From NCBI RefSeq assembly GCF_000498475.1, contig NZ_AVBI01000012.1, forward strand, positions 420,370 through 484,369: 64,000 nt of DNA, given 5' to 3'. Below the pieces are notes generated by a model. It did no database searches and had not been told where the DNA came from. It worked only from the letters and a program-made list of their open reading frames with translations. Below are positions 47,823 to 55,978 of the stretch, piece after piece. The DNA is from Flavobacterium cauense R2A-7. Lineage in GTDB: Bacteria; Bacteroidota; Bacteroidia; Flavobacteriales; Flavobacteriaceae. The translations under genes were made by a program, and so were the position numbers. How positions within the stretch are numbered: position 1 is the first letter of the stretch; each line of letters starts with the position of its first letter.

Positions 47823-49535
47823 ATGAAAATTAGAAGAATTATGACTTTACAGATGTTTGCAGCATTAGCGCTGGCAATATCTTTTACTAGTTGTAGTAAA
47901 AAAGGGTCGTCCAAAGGAGGTTCACAGGCAACTGGATGGAAAATCAACGACAAAAAGGGTGGTTTCCAGTACAACGACAAGTTTAAAAAACAAGAAACGC
48001 CTCCTGGAATGGTTTCTGTAGAAGGTGGAACATTTACCATGGGTAAAGTTGAAGATGACGTGATGCACGACTGGAACAACTCACCAAACCAACAACACGT
48101 TCAATCATTCTACATGGATGAGACTGAGGTTACCAATATGATGTATGCTGAATACTTATTTTGGTTAAAAACCGTATTCCCTCCTGAAGATGAAAATTAC
48201 AAAAACATTTATACAGGAGCACTTCCTGACACTTTAGTTTGGAGAAATCGTTTGGGTTACAACGAAACGATGACCAATAACTATTTAAGACATCCAGCAT
48301 ACGGAAGTTACCCAGTTGTTGGTGTAAACTGGATTCAGGCTTCTGAATTCAGTAAATGGAGAACAGACCGTGTGAACGAAGCTATTCTTGAAAGAGAGCA
48401 ATACCTTAAAAAAGACGCTAAAGTTAATGAAGTGGATGCAACAAACACGTTCAGTACTGAGGCTTATTTAGCAAGTCCTTCAACTGCACGTGGTGGTAAC
48501 GAAGAAATTGTTTTCCGTGGCAGAAAAGGAGCTAAAGGCAAAAACGCTAAACCTCAAACTACGAAAGACGGTAAAACTATCGAACCTAAAAATGTATTCG
48601 CACAAAGATCTTCGGGAATCATTTTACCGGAGTACAGACTTCCAACAGAAGCAGAGTGGGAATATGCTGCAACGTCTTTAAATGGAATCAGAGAGTACAA
48701 TATCTATAAAGGTAAAAAGAAATATCCTTGGAGCGGACAATACACCCGTAACGGAAAAAGAGCTCAAAGAGGTGACCAATTGGCAAACTTCAAACAAGGA
48801 AAAGGAGATTACGGCGGAATAGCTGGATGGTCTGATGACGGTGCCGATATTACGAACAAAGTTAAATCTTATGCTCCAAATGATTTTGGTTTATACGATA
48901 TGGCTGGTAACGTTGCGGAATGGGTACAAGACGTTTACCGTCCAATGGTTGACGACGAAGCAAATGACTTCAACTACTTTAGAGGTAACGTCTATACCAA
49001 AAATAAAATTGGTGAAGACGGAAAAGTGGAAATGGTTACACCTGAAAACGTTAAATACGATACTTTAAGTAACGGTAAAGTTTTAGCAAGAAACTTCCCT
49101 GGACAAATTGCTCAGGTTCCGGTTGACGAAAACGAAACGTACTTAAGATACAACTTCTCTACTTCTGACAACAGAAACTACAGAGATGGTGATAAACAAT
49201 CAACACGTTACTTTAAATTTGCCGATTCTGACGAAGAAGGCGGAGACAAAAAAGGAAACGACAACAAAAGAATGTACGATTCACCTAAACACCAAATTTC
49301 GGTTGACAGTTTAGGAACAATGAAAAGACAATTCGACAAATCTTCTAAAAGAACAACTTTAGTAAATGACGATTCAAGAGTTTACAAAGGAGGTTCTTGG
49401 AGAGATAGAGCATATTGGTTAGATCCAGCATCAAGAAGATACTACCCACAAGACATGGCTACTGACTACATTGGTTTCCGTTGCGCAATGTCTAAAGTAG
49501 GTCCGAAAGACAACAAGAAAAAACCAAGAGGTTAA
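47823..49535 (+). CDS. gldJ: Gliding motility lipoprotein GldJ
   Basis: GldJ is required for gliding and for T9SS stability in Flavobacterium. The 570-residue protein has a lipoprotein signal peptide with lipobox ISFTSC (Cys about 27) and the formylglycine-generating-enzyme-like fold: GMVSVEGGTFTMG, DETEVTNMMYAEYL, YRLPTEAEWEYAA, GLYDMAGNVAEWVQDVY and GGSWRDRAYWLDPASRR. The catalytic cysteines of true FGEs are not evident, so a structural role is likely, as for GldK. It sits in the conserved porV-porU-gldJ cluster. Confidence 0.97.
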   Translation: MKIRRIMTLQMFAALALAISFTSCSKKGSSKGGSQATGWKINDKKGGFQYNDKFKKQETPPGMVSVEGGTFTMGKVEDDVMHDWNNSPNQQHVQSFYMDETEVTNMMYAEYLFWLKTVFPPEDENYKNIYTGALPDTLVWRNRLGYNETMTNNYLRHPAYGSYPVVGVNWIQASEFSKWRTDRVNEAILEREQYLKKDAKVNEVDATNTFSTEAYLASPSTARGGNEEIVFRGRKGAKGKNAKPQTTKDGKTIEPKNVFAQRSSGIILPEYRLPTEAEWEYAATSLNGIREYNIYKGKKKYPWSGQYTRNGKRAQRGDQLANFKQGKGDYGGIAGWSDDGADITNKVKSYAPNDFGLYDMAGNVAEWVQDVYRPMVDDEANDFNYFRGNVYTKNKIGEDGKVEMVTPENVKYDTLSNGKVLARNFPGQIAQVPVDENETYLRYNFSTSDNRNYRDGDKQSTRYFKFADSDEEGGDKKGNDNKRMYDSPKHQISVDSLGTMKRQFDKSSKRTTLVNDDSRVYKGGSWRDRAYWLDPASRRYYPQDMATDYIGFRCAMSKVGPKDNKKKPRG

Positions 49536-49560
49536 TTCACAAAAATTTTCATACTATACA

Positions 49561-49591
49561 ATAAAAGCCCTATTTTAGGGCTTTTATTTTT
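49561..49591 (+). terminator. Terminator of gldJ
   Basis: A perfect 11-bp stem ATAAAAGCCCT / AGGGCTTTTAT with loop ATTTT is followed by T residues. Confidence 0.9.
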
Positions 49592-49605
49592 ATACACACT
49601 TTCCT

Positions 49606-50889
49606 ATGCAAATTGAAGAAATCTATCAATGCTTTTTACAAAGCACCGGCGTTTGTACGGATACGCGAAAGATCACTTCCGACTGTTTATTTGTAGCCCT
49701 CAAAGGCGACAACTTCGACGCCAATGAATTTGCGCAACAAGCCCTAAACCAAGGCGCCGCATTTGCGATAATCGACAACAAAAAATTCTTCACCGACGAA
49801 GACAAAATGCTTTTGGTACCCGACAGCCTTAAAGCCTTACAGGAACTAGCACACTACCACAGAAAGGAATTAGGACTTCCAATAATTGCATTAACCGGAA
49901 GTAACGGAAAAACAACTACAAAAGAACTCATCAACACAGTCCTTTCTAAAAAATACATTACCGGAGCAACAATCGGCAACCTAAACAATCACATCGGAGT
50001 TCCTTTAACCCTACTTTCATTTGATGAAAACACCGATATCGGCATTGTTGAAATGGGCGCTAATCATCAGAAAGAAATTGAAATGCTTTGCACTATTGCC
50101 GAACCCGATTATGGCTACATTACCAATTTCGGCAAAGCTCACCTAGAAGGTTTCGGCGGCGTTGAAGGCGTAATTAAAGGCAAAAGTGAGTTGTATAATC
50201 ATTTAGAAAACCATCACAAAACCGCTTTTGTAAATCTGGACGATCCCATTCAAAAAGAAAAAACAGAACAACTAACCCGCTTCACTTTTTCCCTGAACGA
50301 AAAAAGCGATGTAAAAATTGATGCTATCAGCGCTAATCCAATGGTAAAAATTAATTTTGATAGTCTGGAAATCAACTCTCATTTAATAGGTATTTATAAC
50401 GCCAACAACATCAATGCCGCGATTACCATCGGAAAATATTTCAACGTAACCGACACCGACATCAAAAAGGCAATTGAAAACTATATCCCTTCAAACAATC
50501 GCTCTCAATTGCTGGAAAAAAACGGAAATCAAATTATCCTTGATGCTTACAATGCAAATCCGAGCAGCATGGCCGCGGCGATTCAAAACTTCATTCAACT
50601 GGATGGAAGCAACAAAATTGCCATTTTAGGCGACATGTTCGAATTGGGAAAAGAAAGCTTAGATGAACATAAAAAAGTTGTAGCATTGCTTCATAATGAA
50701 ACACAAATAGAAACACACTTCATCGGTAAAGATTTTTATTCCAACAAAACCGAAAACCAACATTTGCATTTTTACAACTCTTTTGAAAATTTTGCTTCGG
50801 CTTTCCAAAACAGTCACCCCACTGGAAAAACCCTGCTTATAAAAGGTTCGCGAGGCATGGCCCTGGAACGAACTTTAGAAATAATTTAA
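49606..50889 (+). CDS. murF: UDP-N-acetylmuramoyl-tripeptide--D-Ala-D-Ala ligase
   Basis: MurF is the last cytosolic step of peptidoglycan precursor synthesis, adding D-Ala-D-Ala to the UDP-MurNAc tripeptide. The 427 residues contain the N-terminal substrate domain (CTDTRKITSDCLFVALKG), the ATP-binding GSNGKTTTKEL and the Mur ligase C-terminal domain (LILDAYNANPSSMAAA). It stands alone between the gldJ terminator and its own terminator, away from other mur genes. Confidence 0.96.
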   Translation: MQIEEIYQCFLQSTGVCTDTRKITSDCLFVALKGDNFDANEFAQQALNQGAAFAIIDNKKFFTDEDKMLLVPDSLKALQELAHYHRKELGLPIIALTGSNGKTTTKELINTVLSKKYITGATIGNLNNHIGVPLTLLSFDENTDIGIVEMGANHQKEIEMLCTIAEPDYGYITNFGKAHLEGFGGVEGVIKGKSELYNHLENHHKTAFVNLDDPIQKEKTEQLTRFTFSLNEKSDVKIDAISANPMVKINFDSLEINSHLIGIYNANNINAAITIGKYFNVTDTDIKKAIENYIPSNNRSQLLEKNGNQIILDAYNANPSSMAAAIQNFIQLDGSNKIAILGDMFELGKESLDEHKKVVALLHNETQIETHFIGKDFYSNKTENQHLHFYNSFENFASAFQNSHPTGKTLLIKGSRGMALERTLEII

Positions 50890-50894
50890 CCCTG

Positions 50895-50922
50895 AAAGCC
50901 GCTTAATTAGCGGCTTTTTTTT
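50895..50922 (+). terminator. Terminator of murF
   Basis: The stem AAAGCCGCT / AGCGGCTTT with loop TAATT is followed by a run of T. Confidence 0.9.
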
Positions 50923-50950
50923 ATTTATTATTTAAAAATTACATTTTTTC

Positions 50951-50977
50951 TGTAACAATAAACCTAAGTCTGTATCA
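50951..50977 (+). promoter_or_regulatory. Possible ECF-type promoter of the hydrolase-sigma operon
   Basis: TGTAAC (50951-50956) is followed by GTCTGTATC (50968-50976). ECF promoters in Bacteroidota often show such GTAAC and GTC blocks, but the spacing here is short, so the assignment is tentative. A hairpin TTACA-TTTTTTC-TGTAA overlaps the first block. Confidence 0.35.
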
Positions 50978-51013
50978 AAAGAGAAAATCAATAAAAACTT
51001 AAAACATCATACC

Positions 51014-51871
51014 ATGAAAAAATTGATTCTCGTTTTACTTGTTCTTCTGGCTACACTAAATGTATTTTCACAGAAACATCCCGCCTTCGAAGTTAAAGTT
51101 ACCGGCAAAGGCCATCCTATTATTTTAATTCCGGGCTACTCCTGCAGTGGTGATGTATGGAACGAAACCATGAACCATCTAAAAAACAAATACGAATTAC
51201 ACGTTCTGACTTTGGCAGGCTTCGCAGGAGCAAAACCAATCGAAGACGAAGAAATTCTTAAAACGGTACGCAACCAAATCATCCAATACGTAAAGGATAA
51301 AAAACTGAACAAACCCATGCTGATTGGACACAGTTTAGGAGCTTTCATGACCCTATGGCTTCAAAGCACTGAACCAGACCTGTTCGAAAAAGGTATATGC
51401 GTGGACGGGCTTCCATTTCTTTCCGCCATCGGCAAACCGGAAACTACAGCCGAATCTTTAAAAACGAATCCCCAGTTCAATAAAGAAATGGTAATCAACA
51501 ATTTCAAAGCCCTTCCAAACGAAGGCTATATTAGCAACATGACCAAAGCCATGCTGCATCAGGTAAACGATTCCCTGCGCGCAAAACAAATTGCCGAATG
51601 GAACTACAAAAGCGACCGAAAAACACTAGGAAGTACCATTGTAGAAATGTCTACCACCGATTTAAGAAAAGACATTGCCAATATAAAATCACCTATATTA
51701 GTGATGGCAAGTCTCTTCGGAACCAAAGAGACCAGCGAAAAAATATACAACGAACAATACGCGCTATTAAAAAATAAAACAATCAAAGTGGCCGACAGTA
51801 AGCATTTTATCATGTACGATCAACCACAATGGTTTTACAATGAAATCGATGCCTTTTTAAAAACTAAATAA
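51014..51871 (+). CDS. Secreted alpha/beta hydrolase
   Basis: The 285-residue protein has a signal peptide (MKKLILVLLVLLATLNVFSQ) and an alpha/beta hydrolase fold: oxyanion region HPIILIPGYSC, nucleophile Ser107 in GHSLGA, and the catalytic His in DSKHFIMYD. It would act in the periplasm or outside. Substrate unknown. It lies 8 nt before an ECF sigma gene, so it is the first gene of a regulatory operon, which is unusual for a hydrolase and suggests a part in envelope sensing or response. Confidence 0.9.
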   Translation: MKKLILVLLVLLATLNVFSQKHPAFEVKVTGKGHPIILIPGYSCSGDVWNETMNHLKNKYELHVLTLAGFAGAKPIEDEEILKTVRNQIIQYVKDKKLNKPMLIGHSLGAFMTLWLQSTEPDLFEKGICVDGLPFLSAIGKPETTAESLKTNPQFNKEMVINNFKALPNEGYISNMTKAMLHQVNDSLRAKQIAEWNYKSDRKTLGSTIVEMSTTDLRKDIANIKSPILVMASLFGTKETSEKIYNEQYALLKNKTIKVADSKHFIMYDQPQWFYNEIDAFLKTK

Positions 51872-51879
51872 CAAAACCC

Positions 51880-52383
51880 GTGACAACCAACCAAAATCAG
51901 GAAACGTTTTTCAAGGACATTTACCAAACCTATTCACCAAAAGTGCACCGCCTTTGCCTTGGTTATACAGGAAATACCATGGAAGCCGATGACCTATTAC
52001 AGGAAGTCTTTATCAAAGCCTGGCAAAATCTGAATAAATTCCGAGGCGATTCACAAATCAGCACCTGGATTTACCGGATAGCAGTAAACACCTGTCTGCA
52101 TCATTTACGAAGTCAGAAAAACAAAAAAAATGTTGACATCGATAAAACGGTAATCAAAAAAGAAGAAGAAACGGATGATAAAGAGCAGCAGATTCAGCTT
52201 CTTTACAAATGCATTAGCGAGTTATCCGAAGCCGATCGTTTAATCATCACGCTTCTGCTCGAAGAAGTTCCGTACAGCGAAATTGCAGAAGTTACCGCTA
52301 TTTCGGAGGGAAATTTAAGAGTGAAAATCCACCGAATAAAACAACAATTAAGCACTATTTACGCGAAATATGAAAGAATTTGA
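51880..52383 (+). CDS. ECF-type RNA polymerase sigma factor
   Basis: The 167-residue protein has sigma region 2 (KVHRLCLGYTGNTMEADDLL, ISTWIYRIAVNTCLHHLR) and region 4 (YSEIAEVTAISEGNLRVKIH), the minimal ECF architecture. I accept the GTG start at 51880 because the region 2 helix begins at once; no ATG nearby would preserve it. It lies between the secreted hydrolase gene and a 4-TM protein gene, and overlaps the latter by 14 nt. Regulon unknown. Confidence 0.94.
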   Translation: MTTNQNQETFFKDIYQTYSPKVHRLCLGYTGNTMEADDLLQEVFIKAWQNLNKFRGDSQISTWIYRIAVNTCLHHLRSQKNKKNVDIDKTVIKKEEETDDKEQQIQLLYKCISELSEADRLIITLLLEEVPYSEIAEVTAISEGNLRVKIHRIKQQLSTIYAKYERI

Positions 52384-52963
52384 CAACCTACAGGAAATTT
52401 GGAAACAACAGAAGCAAAGCACTTTACCGGACGTTTCCGTAATTATTGAAAAAGCAAAAAAAGAAAAACAAATTTTCACCAACAAAATGCTATTTCAAAT
52501 CTTAACCCTTATAGCATCCATGGTTGGAGTAGCTGTGGTTGTAGCAATGGTCGATTTCAAAATGACCACCACGTTTATCGGAGTCGGTTTAATGTTTCTG
52601 TGCGTATTTGGATTTACAGCAATCCGTTTGCATCAGATGGTAACGCTTAAGAAAATTGATTTCACACAATCACCATCAAAAACCTTAGCAGAACTGGAAA
52701 AATTTTATGTTTTCCAACAGTTTGTAGGTACCAAAATCACACTAGCTTACTTTGTAATTTTAAACATCGCATTCGGATTCTACTTTATTGAAGTAATGCA
52801 ACCAATGAGCGTCATGATGAAAACCATTGTACTTACCATTTACGTTGCCTGGATGCTATTCGCCTATTTCTATTTGGGGAAAAGACAAAAAGCAAAAGAA
52901 TTCGAACGAACCCAGCGAATGATTGACGCAATAAAAGAAATGGAAGAAAATTATAAGGAATAA
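52370..52963 (+). CDS. 4-TM membrane protein, candidate anti-sigma factor
   Basis: The 197-residue protein has a cytosolic N-terminal region of about 40 residues (KEFDNLQEIWKQQK), then four hydrophobic segments (about 42-62, 68-88, 120-140, 148-170), then a cytosolic amphipathic tail. It matches no family I can name. The start overlaps the ECF sigma gene by 14 nt, the classic position of an anti-sigma gene, but no zinc motif or RseA-like domain is visible, so this role is inferred from position only. Confidence 0.75.
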   Translation: MKEFDNLQEIWKQQKQSTLPDVSVIIEKAKKEKQIFTNKMLFQILTLIASMVGVAVVVAMVDFKMTTTFIGVGLMFLCVFGFTAIRLHQMVTLKKIDFTQSPSKTLAELEKFYVFQQFVGTKITLAYFVILNIAFGFYFIEVMQPMSVMMKTIVLTIYVAWMLFAYFYLGKRQKAKEFERTQRMIDAIKEMEENYKE

Positions 52964-52992
52964 AAAAAGCATCTCATTTGAGATGCTTTTTT
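52963..52992 (+). terminator. Terminator of the ECF operon
   Basis: A 14-bp perfect stem AAAAAAGCATCTCA / TGAGATGCTTTTTT with a 2-nt core (so a loop of a few bases) ends the operon and abuts the tRNA genes on the other strand. Confidence 0.9.
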
Positions 52993-52993
52993 G

Positions 52994-53068
52994 TGGGCGA
53001 TGAGGGGTTCGAACCCCCGACCCCCTCGGTGTAAACGAGGTGCTCTGAACCAGCTGAGCTAATCGCCC
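52994..53068 (-). tRNA. tRNA-Val (anticodon UAC)
   Basis: On the minus strand the sequence folds into a standard cloverleaf: acceptor GGGCGAT / ATCGCCC, D arm GCTC..GAGC, anticodon stem CCTCG-TTTACAC-CGAGG (anticodon TAC), T loop GGTTCGAACC. Discriminator A at 52994. No CCA is encoded. Confidence 0.97.
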
Positions 53069-53106
53069 GATAATTCTTGTATTATCAGTAAGAGTGATAA
53101 AAGTGG

Positions 53107-53181
53107 TGGGCGATGAGGGGTTCGAACCCCCGACCCCCTCGGTGTAAACGAGGTGCTCTGAACCAGCTGAGCTAATCGCCC
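53107..53181 (-). tRNA. tRNA-Val (anticodon UAC), second copy
   Basis: This copy is identical to the one at 52994-53068 over the whole gene. It lies 38 nt upstream on the same strand, so the two form a small tRNA operon. Confidence 0.97.
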
Positions 53182-53254
53182 TTTTATCGACAACAACATT
53201 TCCTGTTATTGTGGGTGCAAATATAGCGGTATTTTTCACTTCTGCAAAATTATT

Positions 53255-54469
53255 TTACACAATTTCTGCTACCACAAAAGTACTTCCTCCTATATAAATA
53301 AAATCATTCTTACCGGCCACTTGCAAAGCAGCTTCATAAGCCCCTGAAACAGAATTACATACTTTTCCTTCCAATCCAAAATCAACCGCTTTTTGCTGTA
53401 AAATTTTTTCATCCAATCCACGTGGTACATTGGGTTTACAAAAAAAATAATTCGCTTTTTTAGGGAATAAAGGTAAAATGCTGTCCAAATCTTTATCATT
53501 TACGACACCCAAAACAAAATGCAACTGCTCGTAATTTTCTTTTTGAATCTGATTGAGCACAATTTTCAATCCGTGACTGTTATGGGCCGTATCACAAATT
53601 ACTTTCGGATAGGAATGCACCTGCTGCCATCTGCCCAGCAAACCGGTATTGGCGACCACATTTAACAACCCGCTTTTCAGATGCTCTTCCGATAGCTTAA
53701 AATGAGTTTTCAAAATGGCGACCGTTTGTACCACCGTTTTCACATTGTGAATCTGATAATCGCCCAACAAACCGCAAGGATACTCTTCCTGAATCAAATC
53801 GGAAGCAAAATAGATCTCCGAATTACATTCCTCCGCTTTAGCCACAAAAACCGGCTTCGTTTCTTCGGTATACTCGCCAATTACTACGGGAATATTCGGC
53901 TTGATAATTCCGGCTTTTTCACCAGCAATCGCTTCCAGGGTATTTCCTAAAAACTGTGTATGATCGAATCCAATGTTCGTAATCACCGAAACTAAAGGCG
54001 TAATGATATTGGTAGAATCCAATCGCCCTCCCATGCCGACTTCAATCACGGCAACATCAACGTTTTCTTTCGCAAAATAATCGAACGCCAACCCTACGGT
54101 CATTTCAAAAAAACTCAACTGATGTTCTTCAAAAAACAATTTGTTTACAGCAATAAAATCGACTACAAATTCTTCTGAAATTTCTTTACCGTTGATTTTT
54201 ATCCGTTCCCGAAAATCCTTTAAATGCGGTGAAGTATACAAACCAACCTTATACCCGGCTTCCTGTAACACCGAAGCAATCATCGATGATGTCGAACCCT
54301 TTCCGTTGGTTCCGGCCACATGAATGCATTTGACATTTCTTTCAGGATTTCCCAAATGTTCGGCAAGCAAAATGGTATTCGTCAAATCTTTCTTATACGC
54401 CGAAGCACCTTGCTGCTGATACATGGGCAATTGGGCAAACATCCAGTCTAAAGTTTGTTGGTAAGTCAT
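53255..54469 (-). CDS. folC: Bifunctional folylpolyglutamate/dihydrofolate synthase
   Basis: FolC joins glutamate to dihydropteroate and then lengthens the polyglutamate tail. The 404 residues contain the Mur-ligase-like ATP site IHVAGTNGKGSTSSM, the GMGGRLDSTN folate loop, and the C-terminal domain (ICDTAHNSHGLKIVL). The start is close to that of known FolC proteins of Flavobacteria. The divergent neighbour is exbB. Confidence 0.96.
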   Translation of the reverse strand: MTYQQTLDWMFAQLPMYQQQGASAYKKDLTNTILLAEHLGNPERNVKCIHVAGTNGKGSTSSMIASVLQEAGYKVGLYTSPHLKDFRERIKINGKEISEEFVVDFIAVNKLFFEEHQLSFFEMTVGLAFDYFAKENVDVAVIEVGMGGRLDSTNIITPLVSVITNIGFDHTQFLGNTLEAIAGEKAGIIKPNIPVVIGEYTEETKPVFVAKAEECNSEIYFASDLIQEEYPCGLLGDYQIHNVKTVVQTVAILKTHFKLSEEHLKSGLLNVVANTGLLGRWQQVHSYPKVICDTAHNSHGLKIVLNQIQKENYEQLHFVLGVVNDKDLDSILPLFPKKANYFFCKPNVPRGLDEKILQQKAVDFGLEGKVCNSVSGAYEAALQVAGKNDFIYIGGSTFVVAEIV

Positions 54470-54605
54470 TTTGGAATGCTATTTGCTGTTAAAATTAGTA
54501 ACTATAAAATAAATGCCCGTTTTTTTAGTTTATTAGGGTATAGAAATTTATCTTTATTGCAAAATTGAGATTATTATTTAAAATAAATACAATTCCCGAG
54601 AATTT

Positions 54606-55319
54606 ATGACTGGATTTTTTTTACAAGTACAAAACGACACGATTACCCAAGCAGCAGGCGCGGTAGTACAAAATGTGGTGAAAGACAATGAAATTTCTGT
54701 TTTACAATTTATCTTAAAAGGAGGATTCTTTCTTATCCCGATTGCCATCTTATTATTCTATACGATTTATGTGATTATAGAACGTTTCATGTACATTAAA
54801 AGAGCCACCAAACACGATGCGCATTTATTAAAAGACATCCGAACGCATTTAAACAACGGAAATATTGATTTGGCCATTTCAGCTGCCGAAAGAGACGGCG
54901 CAGCTTCGGCTAACGTCATCAAAGAAGGTATTCAAACCATCGGAAGACCAATTGCCGAAATCGAATCCAACATGGAAAAAGTAGCCAACATCGAAATTGG
55001 CGAAATGGAACGCAAACTGGGTGTTTTAGGACTAATCGCCGGTATTGCCCCAACTTTAGGATTTATAGGAACAATTTCCGGGGTAATCAAGATTTTCTAC
55101 AGCATTTCTGTGACCGAAAACATCAGTATCGGAAACATTTCCGGAGGTTTGTACGAAAAAATGATCAGTAGTGGTGCCGGACTTATCGTAGGGATCATCG
55201 CGTATTCCGCGTATCACTTATACAACAGTATGATCGACAATTATTCGTTGAACATGCAACGCCACGTATTAGAATTCGTTAACATAATCCAGAGACCAAA
55301 TGCCGATAAAACGAAATAA
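54606..55319 (+). CDS. exbB: ExbB/TolQ/MotA-type proton channel
   Basis: The 237-residue inner-membrane protein has three transmembrane helices: about 35-60 (FFLIPIAILLFYTIYVIIERF), about 130-155 (LGLIAGIAPTLGFIGTISGV) and about 178-200 (GAGLIVGIIAYSAYHLY). It forms a proton-driven motor with ExbD to power TonB. The ExbD gene start overlaps its end by 20 nt, a strong sign of a pair. ExbB versus TolQ is decided by the tonB gene nearby. Confidence 0.92.
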   Translation: MTGFFLQVQNDTITQAAGAVVQNVVKDNEISVLQFILKGGFFLIPIAILLFYTIYVIIERFMYIKRATKHDAHLLKDIRTHLNNGNIDLAISAAERDGAASANVIKEGIQTIGRPIAEIESNMEKVANIEIGEMERKLGVLGLIAGIAPTLGFIGTISGVIKIFYSISVTENISIGNISGGLYEKMISSGAGLIVGIIAYSAYHLYNSMIDNYSLNMQRHVLEFVNIIQRPNADKTK

Positions 55320-55698
55320 ACGATTTCATGCAGAAGTCGCCACCAGTTCGTTGAGCGACATCATGTTCTTCTTGCTTTTGTTCTTCCTGATTATCTCGAC
55401 CTTGGCGAATCCGAACGTAATTAAAATGACGTTACCCAAATCGAAAAACAACGAGAAGACCAACAAGCAGCTGATCAGTTTGTCCGTAACGGAAGAAAAA
55501 CGTTTTTATTTAGACAAACAGGAAGTGCCTTTTGACAAACTGGAGCAGGAATTGTTAACCAAGATCGGCGACAACAAAGAACAAGCCGTAGTAGTACGCA
55601 TTCCTTACAATTTACAGGTTCAGGATTTGGTAGACGTATTGCAAATCGGGGTTAAAAACAACCTAAAATTTGTAATTGCTACCAGCGCTTCAAAATAA
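55300..55698 (+). CDS. exbD: ExbD/TolR-family biopolymer transport protein
   Basis: The 132-residue protein has an N-terminal cytosolic piece, one transmembrane segment (DIMFFLLLFFLIISTLA) with the conserved Asp20 that carries protons, and a periplasmic domain. It partners the preceding ExbB. Shortness and the single segment are normal for ExbD. Confidence 0.93.
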   Translation: MPIKRNKRFHAEVATSSLSDIMFFLLLFFLIISTLANPNVIKMTLPKSKNNEKTNKQLISLSVTEEKRFYLDKQEVPFDKLEQELLTKIGDNKEQAVVVRIPYNLQVQDLVDVLQIGVKNNLKFVIATSASK

Positions 55699-55707
55699 TA
55701 TTTTTCG

Positions 55708-55805
55708 GAAGCTTTAACCCGCTATCCGCTCTATCTTTTAAAAAAAAATCCCAACCTCAACGGCTGGGATTTTTTTTTAAAAGGATGCCGCTTCTATCGG
55801 GGCTA
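55708..55805 (-). ncRNA. Structured intergenic element, copy B (Flavo-1-like candidate)
   Basis: On the minus strand, GATAGAAGCGGCATCCTTTT (55779-55798) and AAAAGATAGAGCGGATAGC (55721-55739) match the conserved blocks of copy A at 31530. The middle is a different hairpin, AATCCCAGCC / GGTTGGGATT, and the flanking stem is CCCG / CGGG where copy A has GGG / CCC. The plus strand of the hairpin also looks like an exbD terminator. Confidence 0.65.
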
Positions 55806-55928
55806 GGGCATTGTTTTTCATAACAAGTCCGATTTTCCATTACTTGAAATTGCACTAACGCTATCATTTCGACGACGAAGAAATCCCATCACAAGAGTTC
55901 TAATAACAAACGATACATCATATACAAA

Positions 55929-55958
55929 AAAAGCCGACTGAAATCTCAATCGGCTTTT
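55929..55958 (-). terminator. Terminator of tonB
   Basis: The stem AAAAGCCGA / TCGGCTTTT with a 12-nt loop is followed on the minus strand by T residues. It lies 20 nt downstream of the tonB stop. Confidence 0.85.
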
Positions 55959-55978
55959 GTTCTATGATTAAATTAAAA

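Noticed and set aside
52856..53239. Minus-strand open frame across both tRNA genes
   Set aside because: It translates the tRNAs; an artefact.
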